Part shown: piece after piece, positions 1-6,370 of the stretch | How the letters are laid out: every line of letters begins with the position of its first letter | How positions within the stretch are numbered: position 1 is the stretch's first letter | Assembly: GCA_035758925.1 (NCBI GenBank) | Contig: DASTVV010000048.1 | Location: forward strand, 1 to 21,711 | Length of the DNA stretch: 21,711 nucleotides | Source of the DNA: DASPMP01 sp035758925 | GTDB taxonomy: Bacteria; Gemmatimonadota; Gemmatimonadetes; Gemmatimonadales; Gemmatimonadaceae | Reading direction: 5' to 3' | Program-made: the position numbers and the translations under genes | The notes under the pieces: generated by a model | Told to the model about the DNA's origin: nothing | What the model saw: the letters and a program-made list of their open reading frames with translations, nothing else | The model's database searches: none

Positions 1-70
1 AATTGAACGACGGGCCTCCACCGCCCTTCTTGGAACGCTTGGCGCCTGGGAGGAGGTTGATTTCAATCAT
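1..70 (-). CDS. pilN: PilN, type IV pilus inner-membrane protein (5' end only)
   Basis: Only the first 22 or so codons are in the window; the gene continues past the left edge. The ATG overlaps the pilM stop as ATGA, so the two genes are translationally coupled. The visible start encodes MIEINLLPGAKRSKKGGG. The INLLPG motif is the known cytoplasmic tail of PilN that docks into the groove of PilM, so the two binding partners sit side by side here. PilN normally follows with one membrane helix and a periplasmic ferredoxin-like domain and works with PilO, PilP and PilQ in the alignment complex. None of that part is visible. Confidence 0.88.
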   Translation of the reverse strand, partial: MIEINLLPGAKRSKKGGGGPSFN

Positions 71-1110
71 GCGACCTGCCTCAACGCCAGCCCGATCGGG
101 AGCATCAGCAGCGGCGACACTTCGTCAGTGACCAGCCCATCGAGTGCGCCGTCCGCGACGGACAGCGCCGACAGCGGATTCGCCATCTGGACGCCGACAT
201 TGAGTCGCGACGACAGAGCGTCCGTCAGACCGGGAATGCGCGCGCCGCCGCCGCTCGTGAACGCCGACGTGATGCTCGCGCCGCTCCGAGTGTTGGACGC
301 CAGGAACGCGACCGCGCGCTCGACGCCCGTCGCGATCTCGACTCCGCGAGTCTCCAGGATGGCGTCGATGTGCGGCGAGCGATCGAAACCCTGGAGCAAC
401 CGGTCGGCGTCCTCCTGCCCAAGTCCGCGCTCGCGCTGGAGACCCTCACGAAAATGCCGCGTGCCGAGCGTGAGATCGCGCGTCAGGACGGGAACGCCTT
501 CCTCGAGAATGTTGATGTTGGTGACGTCGTGGCCGATGTTGATCAGGGCCACCATGCCTTCCATCGCGTCGGGGTGATTCAACTCGAACGCGTTGTGGAG
601 CGCGAACGCGTCCACATCGACGATGGCCGGATGGAGCCCGGCGTCGGTGAGGACGCGAATCTTCGAGTCGACCAGCTCGCGCTTGGCGGCTACGAGGAGC
701 ACGTTCATCTCGAGGCCGTCGGCGTCCGGGTCCAGGATCTGGAAGTCCAGCTCCACCGACTCCATGTCGAACGGCACGTGCTGCTCGGCCTCCCAACGCA
801 TCAACTCGCGCGCCTGCTGTTCCTTGACGCGCTCGATCTGGATTTTCTTGATGATGACGTCGCGGCCACCCACGGCCGTGACGACGTCCTTGGATTTGAC
901 GCCGGCTTCGGTCAGCGCACTCTGGATGGCCTCGGCGACCACACCGGGGTCCATCACCTCGCCTTCGACGATGGCATCCTGCATGAGCGGCTGGATGGCC
1001 ACCCTCGTCAGCTCAGGCTCTCGCTTTGAATGATCGATCACCGCGACCTTGATGAGGCCGGAGCCGACATCGAGACCGACAGTGGTGCGTTTGCGACCGA
1101 ACAATGCCAT
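67..1110 (-). CDS. pilM: PilM, actin-like ATPase of the type IV pilus alignment complex
   Basis: A 347-residue cytoplasmic actin/FtsA-fold protein that links the PilB/PilT motor platform to PilN and PilO. The nucleotide-binding signatures are visible: phosphate-1 around residues 11-25 (GLDVGSGLIKVAVID), phosphate-2 around 187-202 (MVALINIGHDVTNINI), and the adenosine segment near 280-294 (ITSAFTSGGGARIPG). The length is normal for the family. It starts at ATG 1110 with no obvious Shine-Dalgarno upstream. Its stop overlaps the pilN start (ATGA). About 230 bases separate it from the minor-pilin genes upstream, and a possible terminator lies in that gap, so pilM may head its own pilMN... operon. 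Confidence 0.95.
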   Translation of the reverse strand: MALFGRKRTTVGLDVGSGLIKVAVIDHSKREPELTRVAIQPLMQDAIVEGEVMDPGVVAEAIQSALTEAGVKSKDVVTAVGGRDVIIKKIQIERVKEQQARELMRWEAEQHVPFDMESVELDFQILDPDADGLEMNVLLVAAKRELVDSKIRVLTDAGLHPAIVDVDAFALHNAFELNHPDAMEGMVALINIGHDVTNINILEEGVPVLTRDLTLGTRHFREGLQRERGLGQEDADRLLQGFDRSPHIDAILETRGVEIATGVERAVAFLASNTRSGASITSAFTSGGGARIPGLTDALSSRLNVGVQMANPLSALSVADGALDGLVTDEVSPLLMLPIGLALRQVA

Positions 1111-1181
1111 GACGAATGGGAAGGAAGAGTGCAGCTCGTGCAGTGGGACGTCAGGCGCGGGCTGTCACCAGGCTTGAGATA

Positions 1182-1235
1182 GTGCGGGTTACCAGTAGGA
1201 CCTTCCTGCACTTAGCAAGAGCCGGGGAGGCTTCT
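1182..1235 (-). other. Structured pilM leader (two possible hairpins)
   Basis: Between the minor-pilin operon and pilM two inverted repeats can be seen. One pairs GTGCAGG with CCCGCAC (7 pairs with one mismatch, arms 1205-1211 and 1182-1188 on this strand). The other pairs AGCC with GGCT around 1220-1232. I checked for a c-di-GMP (GEMM) riboswitch because these often precede pilus genes, but the conserved core is not there. I see no convincing promoter. The function is unknown and the pairing may be chance in GC-rich DNA. Confidence 0.25.
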
Positions 1236-1241
1236 ATGCGC

Positions 1242-1266
1242 AAAAAGGACGGCGCCACGTCGCGCC
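1242..1266 (-). terminator. Possible intrinsic terminator after the minor-pilin operon
   Basis: Read on the minus strand, GGCGC-GACGTG-GCGCC forms a 5-bp all-GC stem, followed after GTCC by five T residues. It lies about 80 bases downstream of the PilX-like stop codon and upstream of pilM, so it could separate the two transcription units. The stem is short, so this is tentative. Confidence 0.42.
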
Positions 1267-1343
1267 CGGTCACTTACGTCCGTCACACGACCGAGACAAC
1301 GAGCCGTAACATCGAGACTTGCGCGACCCTCCTGTTCGGGGTG

Positions 1344-1760
1344 TCACGGAAGCTCCGACCAGGGACGTTCGGGAACCGGTGCAGGTGTCCCGGAATCCAC
1401 CCGTACCAGGAGGCCAAGGCGCCTCCGGAGCGAAGGCCGAGCGTCACTCTGGGACTCGGCAACGACCCAGTATGTCCGGGGACCAAGCCGCGTGATCCAG
1501 GAGTCGGTCCGCACGGTCATCACGGCCCGGGAGGGCAACTGGAGGGCGCTCCCGACAGCCTGGTTGGCCCAACCGGCGCTATCCCAGCTGGCAATCGCCT
1601 GTATGACGGCTTGCTCGGCTTCCCCTTCCAGATAGTCGCCGCGCGACCGGTCACGGATCATGACGACCTGCTGACGGGTGACAAAGGCGCCACCCACCAC
1701 GAGGGCGCTCGTCAGCGCCAGCATCAGGAGCACGATAGGGAGCGCGACACCGGCTTTCAC
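1344..1760 (-). CDS. PilX/GspK-like minor pilin component
   Basis: The reading frame stays open upstream to 2402, but that part is a shadow of the neighbouring gene. I take the GTG at 1760, which overlaps the previous stop as GTGA, giving 138 residues. The N-terminus VKAG/VALPIVLLMLALTSALVV has the glycine before the cleavage point and one long hydrophobic helix, as in the PilX N-terminal domain. It lacks the Glu at +5 (Ile here), as is typical of PilX and GspK tip subunits. The rest is a short globular part with several Trp residues. As third gene after PilV- and PilW-like genes it fits a minor-pilin priming complex that starts pilus assembly. It is shorter than usual PilX. Confidence 0.72.
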   Translation of the reverse strand: MKAGVALPIVLLMLALTSALVVGGAFVTRQQVVMIRDRSRGDYLEGEAEQAVIQAIASWDSAGWANQAVGSALQLPSRAVMTVRTDSWITRLGPRTYWVVAESQSDARPSLRRRLGLLVRVDSGTPAPVPERPWSELP

Positions 1761-2578
1761 GGCGGATTCCGGAGACCGATGACGGCGACTGAGGAATCGG
1801 AGTCCACCCGGGCGACGACTCGAAGCCCGGCTACCCGGCTCGGGTCCGCCGGAACCGGCAGCAGCGCACCTGACGGGTCGAGGTACTCGAATCGAAGGCC
1901 AGTGGCCGGGCTGGGACTGTACGCAGCCAATGGTCCGGCGACGGGCTGAATTGTATTGAAGCGTTGTGAGGCGCCATTCCAGTCGCGGGCACCCAGGTAG
2001 TATCGGGAGTCGGCGGCGCGGTACAGGCTGAGACGCACCGGTCGCAGGAATCGGAGCGCCGTTCCGGTCGGCAGGACGAGTGGCTCCCTGAGACCCACGG
2101 TCCAGGTGGAGGCGACGTCCGTGAACGTTCCGCACGCGCCGCCGCGGACCGGGCCTGCCGCCACTTGGAAAGTGAGCCACGTGTGTCCCAGGGAGTCCTC
2201 CAGGAACGCGCGAACGAGGTCGTCGGGTTCCGGTGACTCGACGAAGGCCGACAAGACGTTGCCGCGGCTGGAAGTCGGCGCCGGGATGGTGACGCGCCCG
2301 GGCGTGCTTTCGCAGACGACCGCGGATCCTATGGTAGTCCGCAGCTCGAGCGTGGAGTCTGTCGCCAGCGTAATGTCGCCGCCGCCTGGCGACACGCTCC
2401 ACAGCACGCTGGCCGTGATGCCTGTCGCGCTTTCGAGCTGCCCACGACGCGCGGTGGTCTCATTCAGGCTGCGGTAGAACCGCGTTTGCCCAGTGGACGA
2501 GTGGACCGCGAGACCCACGACGACGCCCATGATGCCGAGCGAAATGAGCAGCTCGTGCAGCGTGAAGCCGGCTTTCAT
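1757..2578 (-). CDS. PilW/GspJ-like minor pilin
   Basis: A 273-residue protein with a class III prepilin signal: MKAG followed by FTLHELLISL, with Phe at +1 and Glu at +5. A single N-terminal helix extends to about residue 25 (GIMGVVVGLAV). The remaining 245 residues are predicted to be a secreted beta-rich globular domain with two cysteine-containing segments (VVCES near 90, GGACGTF near 150). Size and position between PilV- and PilX-like genes match PilW, a structural neighbour of PilX in the pilus-tip priming complex. The start overlaps the PilV-like stop (ATGA) and the end overlaps the PilX-like start (GTGA), so the three should be translated in step. Confidence 0.8.
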   Translation of the reverse strand: MKAGFTLHELLISLGIMGVVVGLAVHSSTGQTRFYRSLNETTARRGQLESATGITASVLWSVSPGGGDITLATDSTLELRTTIGSAVVCESTPGRVTIPAPTSSRGNVLSAFVESPEPDDLVRAFLEDSLGHTWLTFQVAAGPVRGGACGTFTDVASTWTVGLREPLVLPTGTALRFLRPVRLSLYRAADSRYYLGARDWNGASQRFNTIQPVAGPLAAYSPSPATGLRFEYLDPSGALLPVPADPSRVAGLRVVARVDSDSSVAVIGLRNPP

Positions 2579-2946
2579 GGCAGAACCGGCGGCAGCAGCG
2601 GCGGCGCGCAGAGCACCGAGGCGCGCACCACGACGCTCGTGGAGCGGCCGCGTGGGAGAACCACGGTGACGCTGTCACGTATGTCGCGCCGAGATCCAGT
2701 AACCACGACGCTCCAGGATTCAGCAAGACCGCCGGCCGTGATTGTCGCTCCGGACTCCGGCGCCAGGCACGCGCTGGTGCGCAACTGTTCCACGCGCGCC
2801 GTGGCGAGTGCTCTGGCTCGTGTGCGGCGCTCCGCCTCAACCAGGTTCCTGGCCGCGACCGCGCTGGTGGCCGCGAGCGCCAGCATGCCGAACTCGAAGA
2901 TCACCAGGGCAACCAGCACTTCGATGAGCGTGAAGCCGAGCCGCAT
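2575..2946 (-). CDS. PilV/GspI-like minor pilin
   Basis: A 123-residue prepilin. MRLG precedes FTLIEVLVALVIFEFGMLAL, the canonical N-methylation motif with Phe +1 and Glu +5. The EVLVALVIFEFGMLAL wording is typical of PilV/GspI. The conserved Arg-rich region RNLVEAERRTRARALATARVEQLR follows the helix, as in that family. The C-terminal part is small. The ATG at 2946 lies 41 bases after the stop of the response-regulator gene, so the minor-pilin genes probably share a transcript with the regulators. No FimT/FimU-type (GspH) gene precedes it, so the set of minor pilins in this window is incomplete. Confidence 0.82.
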   Translation of the reverse strand: MRLGFTLIEVLVALVIFEFGMLALAATSAVAARNLVEAERRTRARALATARVEQLRTSACLAPESGATITAGGLAESWSVVVTGSRRDIRDSVTVVLPRGRSTSVVVRASVLCAPPLLPPVLP

Positions 2947-2987
2947 GCTCTACGGTAGCCGCGTCAGCCGCGGCCAGCGTCATCGAA

Positions 2988-4358
2988 TCAATCCAGGCCG
3001 TATTCCTTGATCTTGTAGAGCAGTGCGCGGTGCGAGAGGTCCAGCAGGCGCGCGGCACGCGTGCGGTTGCCGCTCGTCTGCCGCAGCGCGCGCTGGATCA
3101 GGTTGCGCTCCAGCGTTTCGGTGCGGCGCTTGACCGACAGGTCGAGCTCCTCCTCGTTCGAAGCGGGGACTGCGTTCCTCGACCGAACCGAATCGGGAAG
3201 ATGCTCCGGTCCAACCTGCGGCCCATCCGCGAGGACCATGGAACGCTCGACGACGTTCTCGAGCTCACGGACGTTCCCTGGCCAGGCATATTCCATCAGC
3301 AGCTTCATCGCCGCCGGCGTGACGCCGGCAATTCTGAGCGAGAGGCGCTTGTTGAAGACGGAAACGAAGTGGCGCACGAGGTCCGGAATGTCTTCGCGGC
3401 GGTCCCGCAGCGGCGGCAGCTGCACGCGCACGACGTTCACTCTGTAGAAAAGATCCGCGCGAAAACGGCCTGCGCGCACCTCAGCCTCCAGGTCGCGGGA
3501 CGTAGCCGTGATGACGCGCACGTCCACTGCCCTGGGCGTGTTGTCCCCGACGCGGCGCACCTCGCCCTCCTGGAGCGCGCGGAGAAGCTTGACCTGCAGC
3601 GCAACCGGCAGTTCCCCGATCTCGTCGAGGAACAGGGACCCGCCGTCGGCTTCCTCGAACAGGCCGCTGCGTTCTCCAACGGCACCGGTGAAGGCACCTT
3701 TCGCGTGACCGAACAGCTCGCTCTCGAGCAACTGCTCCGGGATTGCGCCGCAGTTGACGGCAACGAAGGGCTTCTCCGCCCGCGGTCCGGCCTCGTGGAT
3801 GAGACGCGCAATCAGCTCTTTGCCCGAGCCGCTCTCGCCCGTGATCAGCACGGTACTCGGGTGCCTGGCTACTTTCCTGGCGACGGTAACGGCATGCTGC
3901 AACGCCGCGCTGTGCCCGACCAGTCCGTGCGGGGCGCGCAGCGCCGCGATTTCCTCGTTCAGCTCCTGCACCTGGCGCCGGAGTCCTTCGCGCTCGATCG
4001 CCTTCCGGACGATCAACAGCACCTGATCCGCGCGGAACGGCTTGGGAATAAAGTCGTAGGCTCCGCGCTTCACGGCATCGAGGGCCGCTTCATCGTCGCC
4101 GTAGGCGCTCATGATGATCACGAGCGCCTTCCCGGCCGCGCGCGACGCCGAGCCCGACCGATACCGATCGAGGAATCCCAGGCCGTCCATTCCGGGCATG
4201 CGAAAGTCGCAGAGGATGATGTCGGCGTCGGCTTCGCCGAGCATCGCCAACGCCGTCTCCCCGTCGCCAGCCGCCCGCGTGTCGTGCCCTTCACTCTCGA
4301 GGATGAGCCCGAGGGTGCGTCGCAGCCCGTGCTCGTCGTCGACAATCAGGATGTTCAC
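2988..4358 (-). CDS. NtrC/PilR-type sigma-54 response regulator (first pair)
   Basis: A 456-residue activator with the classical three parts. The receiver domain (1-120) has acidic residues D7/D8, phospho-acceptor D51 (LCDFRMPG), S84 and K106. The AAA+ domain (about 145-380) has Walker A GESGSGKE (174-181), an intact sigma-54 contact loop GAFTGA (221-226), Walker B SLFLDEIGE (241-249) and a GRFRADLFYR arginine region. A Fis-type helix-turn-helix lies at about 417-453. The start is GTG, overlapping the kinase stop (GTGA). Next to pilA and minor pilins the likely role is PilR, turning on the sigma-54 promoter of pilA, but a second, equally complete regulator lies in the window. Confidence 0.9.
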   Translation of the reverse strand: MNILIVDDEHGLRRTLGLILESEGHDTRAAGDGETALAMLGEADADIILCDFRMPGMDGLGFLDRYRSGSASRAAGKALVIIMSAYGDDEAALDAVKRGAYDFIPKPFRADQVLLIVRKAIEREGLRRQVQELNEEIAALRAPHGLVGHSAALQHAVTVARKVARHPSTVLITGESGSGKELIARLIHEAGPRAEKPFVAVNCGAIPEQLLESELFGHAKGAFTGAVGERSGLFEEADGGSLFLDEIGELPVALQVKLLRALQEGEVRRVGDNTPRAVDVRVITATSRDLEAEVRAGRFRADLFYRVNVVRVQLPPLRDRREDIPDLVRHFVSVFNKRLSLRIAGVTPAAMKLLMEYAWPGNVRELENVVERSMVLADGPQVGPEHLPDSVRSRNAVPASNEEELDLSVKRRTETLERNLIQRALRQTSGNRTRAARLLDLSHRALLYKIKEYGLD

Positions 4359-5566
4359 GTCAGCGCCAAACGCTCGTCGGATATCCGGACCCGCTTGAGG
4401 GAATTGCGCGGTCTTGCCGGGGCGACCGGAAGCAGGATGCGAAACGCCGCGCCGCCTTCGCGCGAGCGGGAGACCCAGATCGTGCCACCGAAGTTCTCGA
4501 TGGCGCGCGCCACGATCGCGAGACCAAGACCGGTACCCTTGCCCGGATCCTTGGTCGTATAGAAGGGCTCGAAGACCTTGTCGAAGTCCTCCTCTGGGAT
4601 GCCAGGACCGGAGTCGGTCACGGCCACCATGGCGACTTCCTCACCGCCGCCCGCATCCAGCCAGCGCAGGGCACGCGGAGTCGCCGGGTGGTGCTGTTTC
4701 GGCTCTGGCCCGTCAGACCGGCGGCCGCCAGCCATCATCTCCGACCGTGTCGTGCGCCGGATGATGAGGGACAACGATCCACGGCCGTCCATCGCGTCCA
4801 CCGCATTGAGCAGCAGGTTCACGAGGACCTGCTCCAGATCGTGCCGGTCTCCCGACACGTGCGTGGCCTCCGCCGCCGGGCTGAGCTCCAGATCGATGTG
4901 CTTGAGCAGGCCCTGCGTAGTGAGCAGCTCGACCACGGTTCGTGCCGTGTCGTTGAGGTCCACCGGACCCGGCGTGCGAGGCCTCGCGCGCGCGTAATCC
5001 AGCAGCCCGCGGACGATACGGTCGATCCTGGACGCTTCCCGGTCGATTCCGGTGAGGGCCTCCTCAGCGTCCTTCGAGTCCGCCGGCACCGCAGCGCGCA
5101 ACAGGTGCGTGTAGCCGTTGATGGCGCCCAGTGGATTCCCGATCTCGTGCGCCACGCCCGATGCAAGCCGGCCGACGCTGGCCATTTTCTCCGCCCGAAC
5201 GAGCTGGGTACGATCTTCCAGCAGCGTGTCGGTCATCCGGTTGATGCTCTCCGCGAGGTTCGACATCTCCACCGTGTTGCCGGCAGGCAATCTGCGCGCG
5301 AGATCGCCGGCGGCGATGGCTTCTGCGGCTGTCATGGCATCGCGCAGCGGACGCAGGATTTTCCGCTCAACCTGGTAGGCGACGTAACCAACCAGGACAC
5401 AGACGTCGGCGGCCACGAGCACGCTGATATAGATGGCGCCCTGCCGCGAGTCGAAGACGCCGTACAGGACCACCACGCTGGCGACGGCGAGGGCGAGAGC
5501 CGTCGCCGCGATGAGCGCGGTATTGAGCAGAAGCTCGGTGCGAAGGGAAAGGACGCGAGGAGGCAC
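4355..5566 (-). CDS. HAMP sensor histidine kinase, partner of the adjacent NtrC-type regulator
   Basis: A 403-residue membrane kinase. Two TM helices (about 12-37 and 44-66) are joined by only a few residues, so there is no periplasmic sensor domain. A HAMP segment (67-120) follows, then a HisKA domain with phospho-acceptor H140 (GVAHEIGNPL). The ATPase domain has N-box VLVNLLLNAVDAM, G1 DSGPGI (318-323) and G2 GKGTGLGLAIV. An unusually long hydrophilic linker (about 272-310) separates the N and G1 boxes. The GTG at 5566 is the first possible start after an in-frame stop. It sits behind the pilA terminator, so it needs its own promoter or read-through; I see no clear one. It may sense pilin in the membrane, as PilS does, but it has two TMs rather than six. 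Confidence 0.9.
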   Translation of the reverse strand: MPPRVLSLRTELLLNTALIAATALALAVASVVVLYGVFDSRQGAIYISVLVAADVCVLVGYVAYQVERKILRPLRDAMTAAEAIAAGDLARRLPAGNTVEMSNLAESINRMTDTLLEDRTQLVRAEKMASVGRLASGVAHEIGNPLGAINGYTHLLRAAVPADSKDAEEALTGIDREASRIDRIVRGLLDYARARPRTPGPVDLNDTARTVVELLTTQGLLKHIDLELSPAAEATHVSGDRHDLEQVLVNLLLNAVDAMDGRGSLSLIIRRTTRSEMMAGGRRSDGPEPKQHHPATPRALRWLDAGGGEEVAMVAVTDSGPGIPEEDFDKVFEPFYTTKDPGKGTGLGLAIVARAIENFGGTIWVSRSREGGAAFRILLPVAPARPRNSLKRVRISDERLALT

Positions 5567-5610
5567 TTGAGGGCAGACGTTGAGTCGCTCTTATGACGGA
5601 AAGCCGGGCA

Positions 5611-5646
5611 CAAAAGAAACCGGGTCAGGCTTTCGCCTGACCCGGT
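5611..5646 (-). terminator. Strong intrinsic terminator of pilA
   Basis: Arms 5619-5630 and 5635-5646 pair perfectly over 12 bp (core CCGGGTCAGGC) around a 4-base loop. On the minus strand the stem is followed by TTTCTTTTG. It begins about 20 bases after the pilA stop codon, so pilA is mainly a single-gene transcript. Confidence 0.9.
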
Positions 5647-5667
5647 GTTCTTCGACCGACGTTGGTG

Positions 5668-6045
5668 TTACTGGCAGGAAGGCTCGCCTTCGCCAGCCGT
5701 CGTCACCGTCGGGTTCGTGGTGTTGACGCCGATACCGCACGTCTTACCAGTCAGCTGCGTGTGCTGGTTCGTAGCAACCCAGGCACCCGCGTAGGTCACA
5801 ATCGCCGGAGCGGTGACGCCCGTCGACTGCTTGAACCCGAGCAGAACCAGGTCGGTGGTGTACTTGGCGGAATCGCTGAAGAAGCTCTCTTCCGCGCTCA
5901 CCAGATTACGAAGGTCAGACTTCATCGCGGTGATGTACGCCTTCGACTTGGTGTTGGCGAACTTCGGAATCGCGATCGCGGCAAGAATGCCGATGATGAC
6001 CACGACGATCAGAAGCTCGATCAACGTGAAACCCTTGCGGTTCAT
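5668..6045 (-). CDS. pilA: PilA, major type IV pilin
   Basis: A 125-residue prepilin with the short leader MNRKG, then FTLIELLIVVVIIGILAAIA with Phe +1 and Glu +5. This is the full class III signal cut and methylated by PilD. The alpha-1 helix continues into NTKSKAYITAMKSDLRNL. Cys103 and Cys124 can close a C-terminal disulfide loop (D-region), which is rich in Thr (NTTNPTVTTAGEG). The small size is like pilins of Gemmatimonadota, Myxococcota and similar groups. The ATG at 6045 has GGAG five bases upstream. The gene is framed by a sigma-54 promoter and a strong terminator, as expected for a highly expressed, regulated fibre subunit. Confidence 0.95.
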   Translation of the reverse strand: MNRKGFTLIELLIVVVIIGILAAIAIPKFANTKSKAYITAMKSDLRNLVSAEESFFSDSAKYTTDLVLLGFKQSTGVTAPAIVTYAGAWVATNQHTQLTGKTCGIGVNTTNPTVTTAGEGEPSCQ

Positions 6046-6050
6046 ACTGT

Positions 6051-6062
6051 CTCCATTTGGAG
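6051..6062 (-). promoter_or_regulatory. pilA ribosome binding site inside an inverted repeat
   Basis: The Shine-Dalgarno GGAG (6051-6054) lies five bases before the pilA ATG. It can pair with CTCC at 6059-6062 across an AAAT loop (CTCCAAATGGAG). The stem is only four to five pairs, so it could modulate but not lock translation. Confidence 0.4.
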
Positions 6063-6068
6063 GGGTGG

Positions 6069-6096
6069 AAAAAGCCGCCTTGTCGCAGGCGCGGCC
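6069..6096 (-). other. pilA 5' leader hairpin with T-tract
   Basis: On the minus strand CGCCT-GCGACA-AGGCG forms a perfect 5-bp stem. It can be extended by GCC/GGC with a two-base bulge and is followed by TTTTT. It begins almost exactly at the start point expected from the sigma-54 promoter (about 6097), so a 5' stabilising stem-loop is as likely as an attenuator. Confidence 0.4.
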
Positions 6097-6107
6097 AACA
6101 GGGTAGA

Positions 6108-6123
6108 AGCAACGCCGATGCCA
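6108..6123 (-). promoter_or_regulatory. Sigma-54 (RpoN) promoter of pilA
   Basis: Minus-strand TGGCATCGGCGTTGCT has the -24 GG and -12 GC exactly ten bases apart. It matches the family consensus TGGCAC-N5-TTGCW in nearly every conserved position. The expected start point is near 6097, giving a leader of about 50 bases before the pilA ATG. Two regulators with sigma-54 contact loops are encoded in the same window, as this promoter class requires. RpoN control of pilA by PilR is established in other bacteria. Confidence 0.85.
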
Positions 6124-6207
6124 GCAGACCCAACAGATCGTAACCGACCTACTGACAACGTGTTAGCACAGTGCCGCTTTCGCGCCGAGTGATCGTTTGT
6201 GTGGGGT

Positions 6208-6238
6208 TTTGCAAAGCCACTCGCGAATTGCAAAGGCC
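6208..6238 (-). promoter_or_regulatory. Candidate enhancer (activator) site: two GGC(C)TTTGCAA repeats
   Basis: Read on the minus strand, GGCCTTTGCAA and GGCTTTGCAA are direct repeats 19 bases apart, each containing the palindrome TTGCAA. They lie roughly 110-130 bases upstream of the predicted pilA start, the usual distance for a sigma-54 activator dimer pair. The sequence is not a known PilR box, so the role is inferred from position. Confidence 0.5.
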
Positions 6239-6296
6239 TCCAAACGGCCCCATCGGACGGCAAAGCGCGGCCCGCCGCGCTCAAGACTCCAAACGG
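6238..6296. repeat. Direct repeat CTCCAAACGG, 49 bases apart
   Basis: The ten-base CTCCAAACGG occurs at 6238-6247 and 6287-6296. Similar short CGG-CAA-rich tails follow each copy. The copies lie between the candidate enhancer and the plus-strand gene and could bind a regulator of either. No known motif is recognised. Confidence 0.4.
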
Positions 6297-6370
6297 ACAA
6301 AACGGCAACACGTCGGAATCGTCATAGCGTGAGTTAGGTCACTCGTCTTTCACGCCCTTCGACGGACTAC

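Larger units (their letters stand above)
6046..6370. other. Divergent intergenic region between pilA and the plus-strand glycan operon
   Basis: This 325-base gap is the largest non-coding stretch of the window. From the pilA side it holds a ribosome site inside a small inverted repeat, a leader hairpin, a sigma-54 promoter, paired CTTTGCAA elements and a repeated CTCCAAACGG. The last 60 or so bases before 6371 should contain the promoter of the plus-strand operon, but I cannot name a convincing -35/-10 pair. No Shine-Dalgarno is evident before ATG 6371. Confidence 0.7.

Noticed and set aside
1111..1241. c-di-GMP (GEMM) riboswitch before pilM
   Set aside because: A GGGTTACC string resembles part of the motif but lies on the plus strand, and the conserved core and tetraloop/receptor are missing.
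1116..1949. Long plus-strand open frame (277 codons) antisense to the minor pilins
   Set aside because: It lies opposite two genes with clear prepilin signals and reads as low-complexity Arg/Gly/Pro sequence typical of antisense frames in GC-rich DNA.
3030..4562. 510-codon plus-strand open frame antisense to the first regulator
   Set aside because: The opposite strand encodes a fully conserved NtrC-type protein; the antisense translation has no recognisable domain.
6204..6217. Second sigma-54 promoter on the plus strand upstream of 6371
   Set aside because: GG-N10-GC spacing exists, but the flanks (TGGGGT and AAGCC) do not match the -24/-12 consensus.
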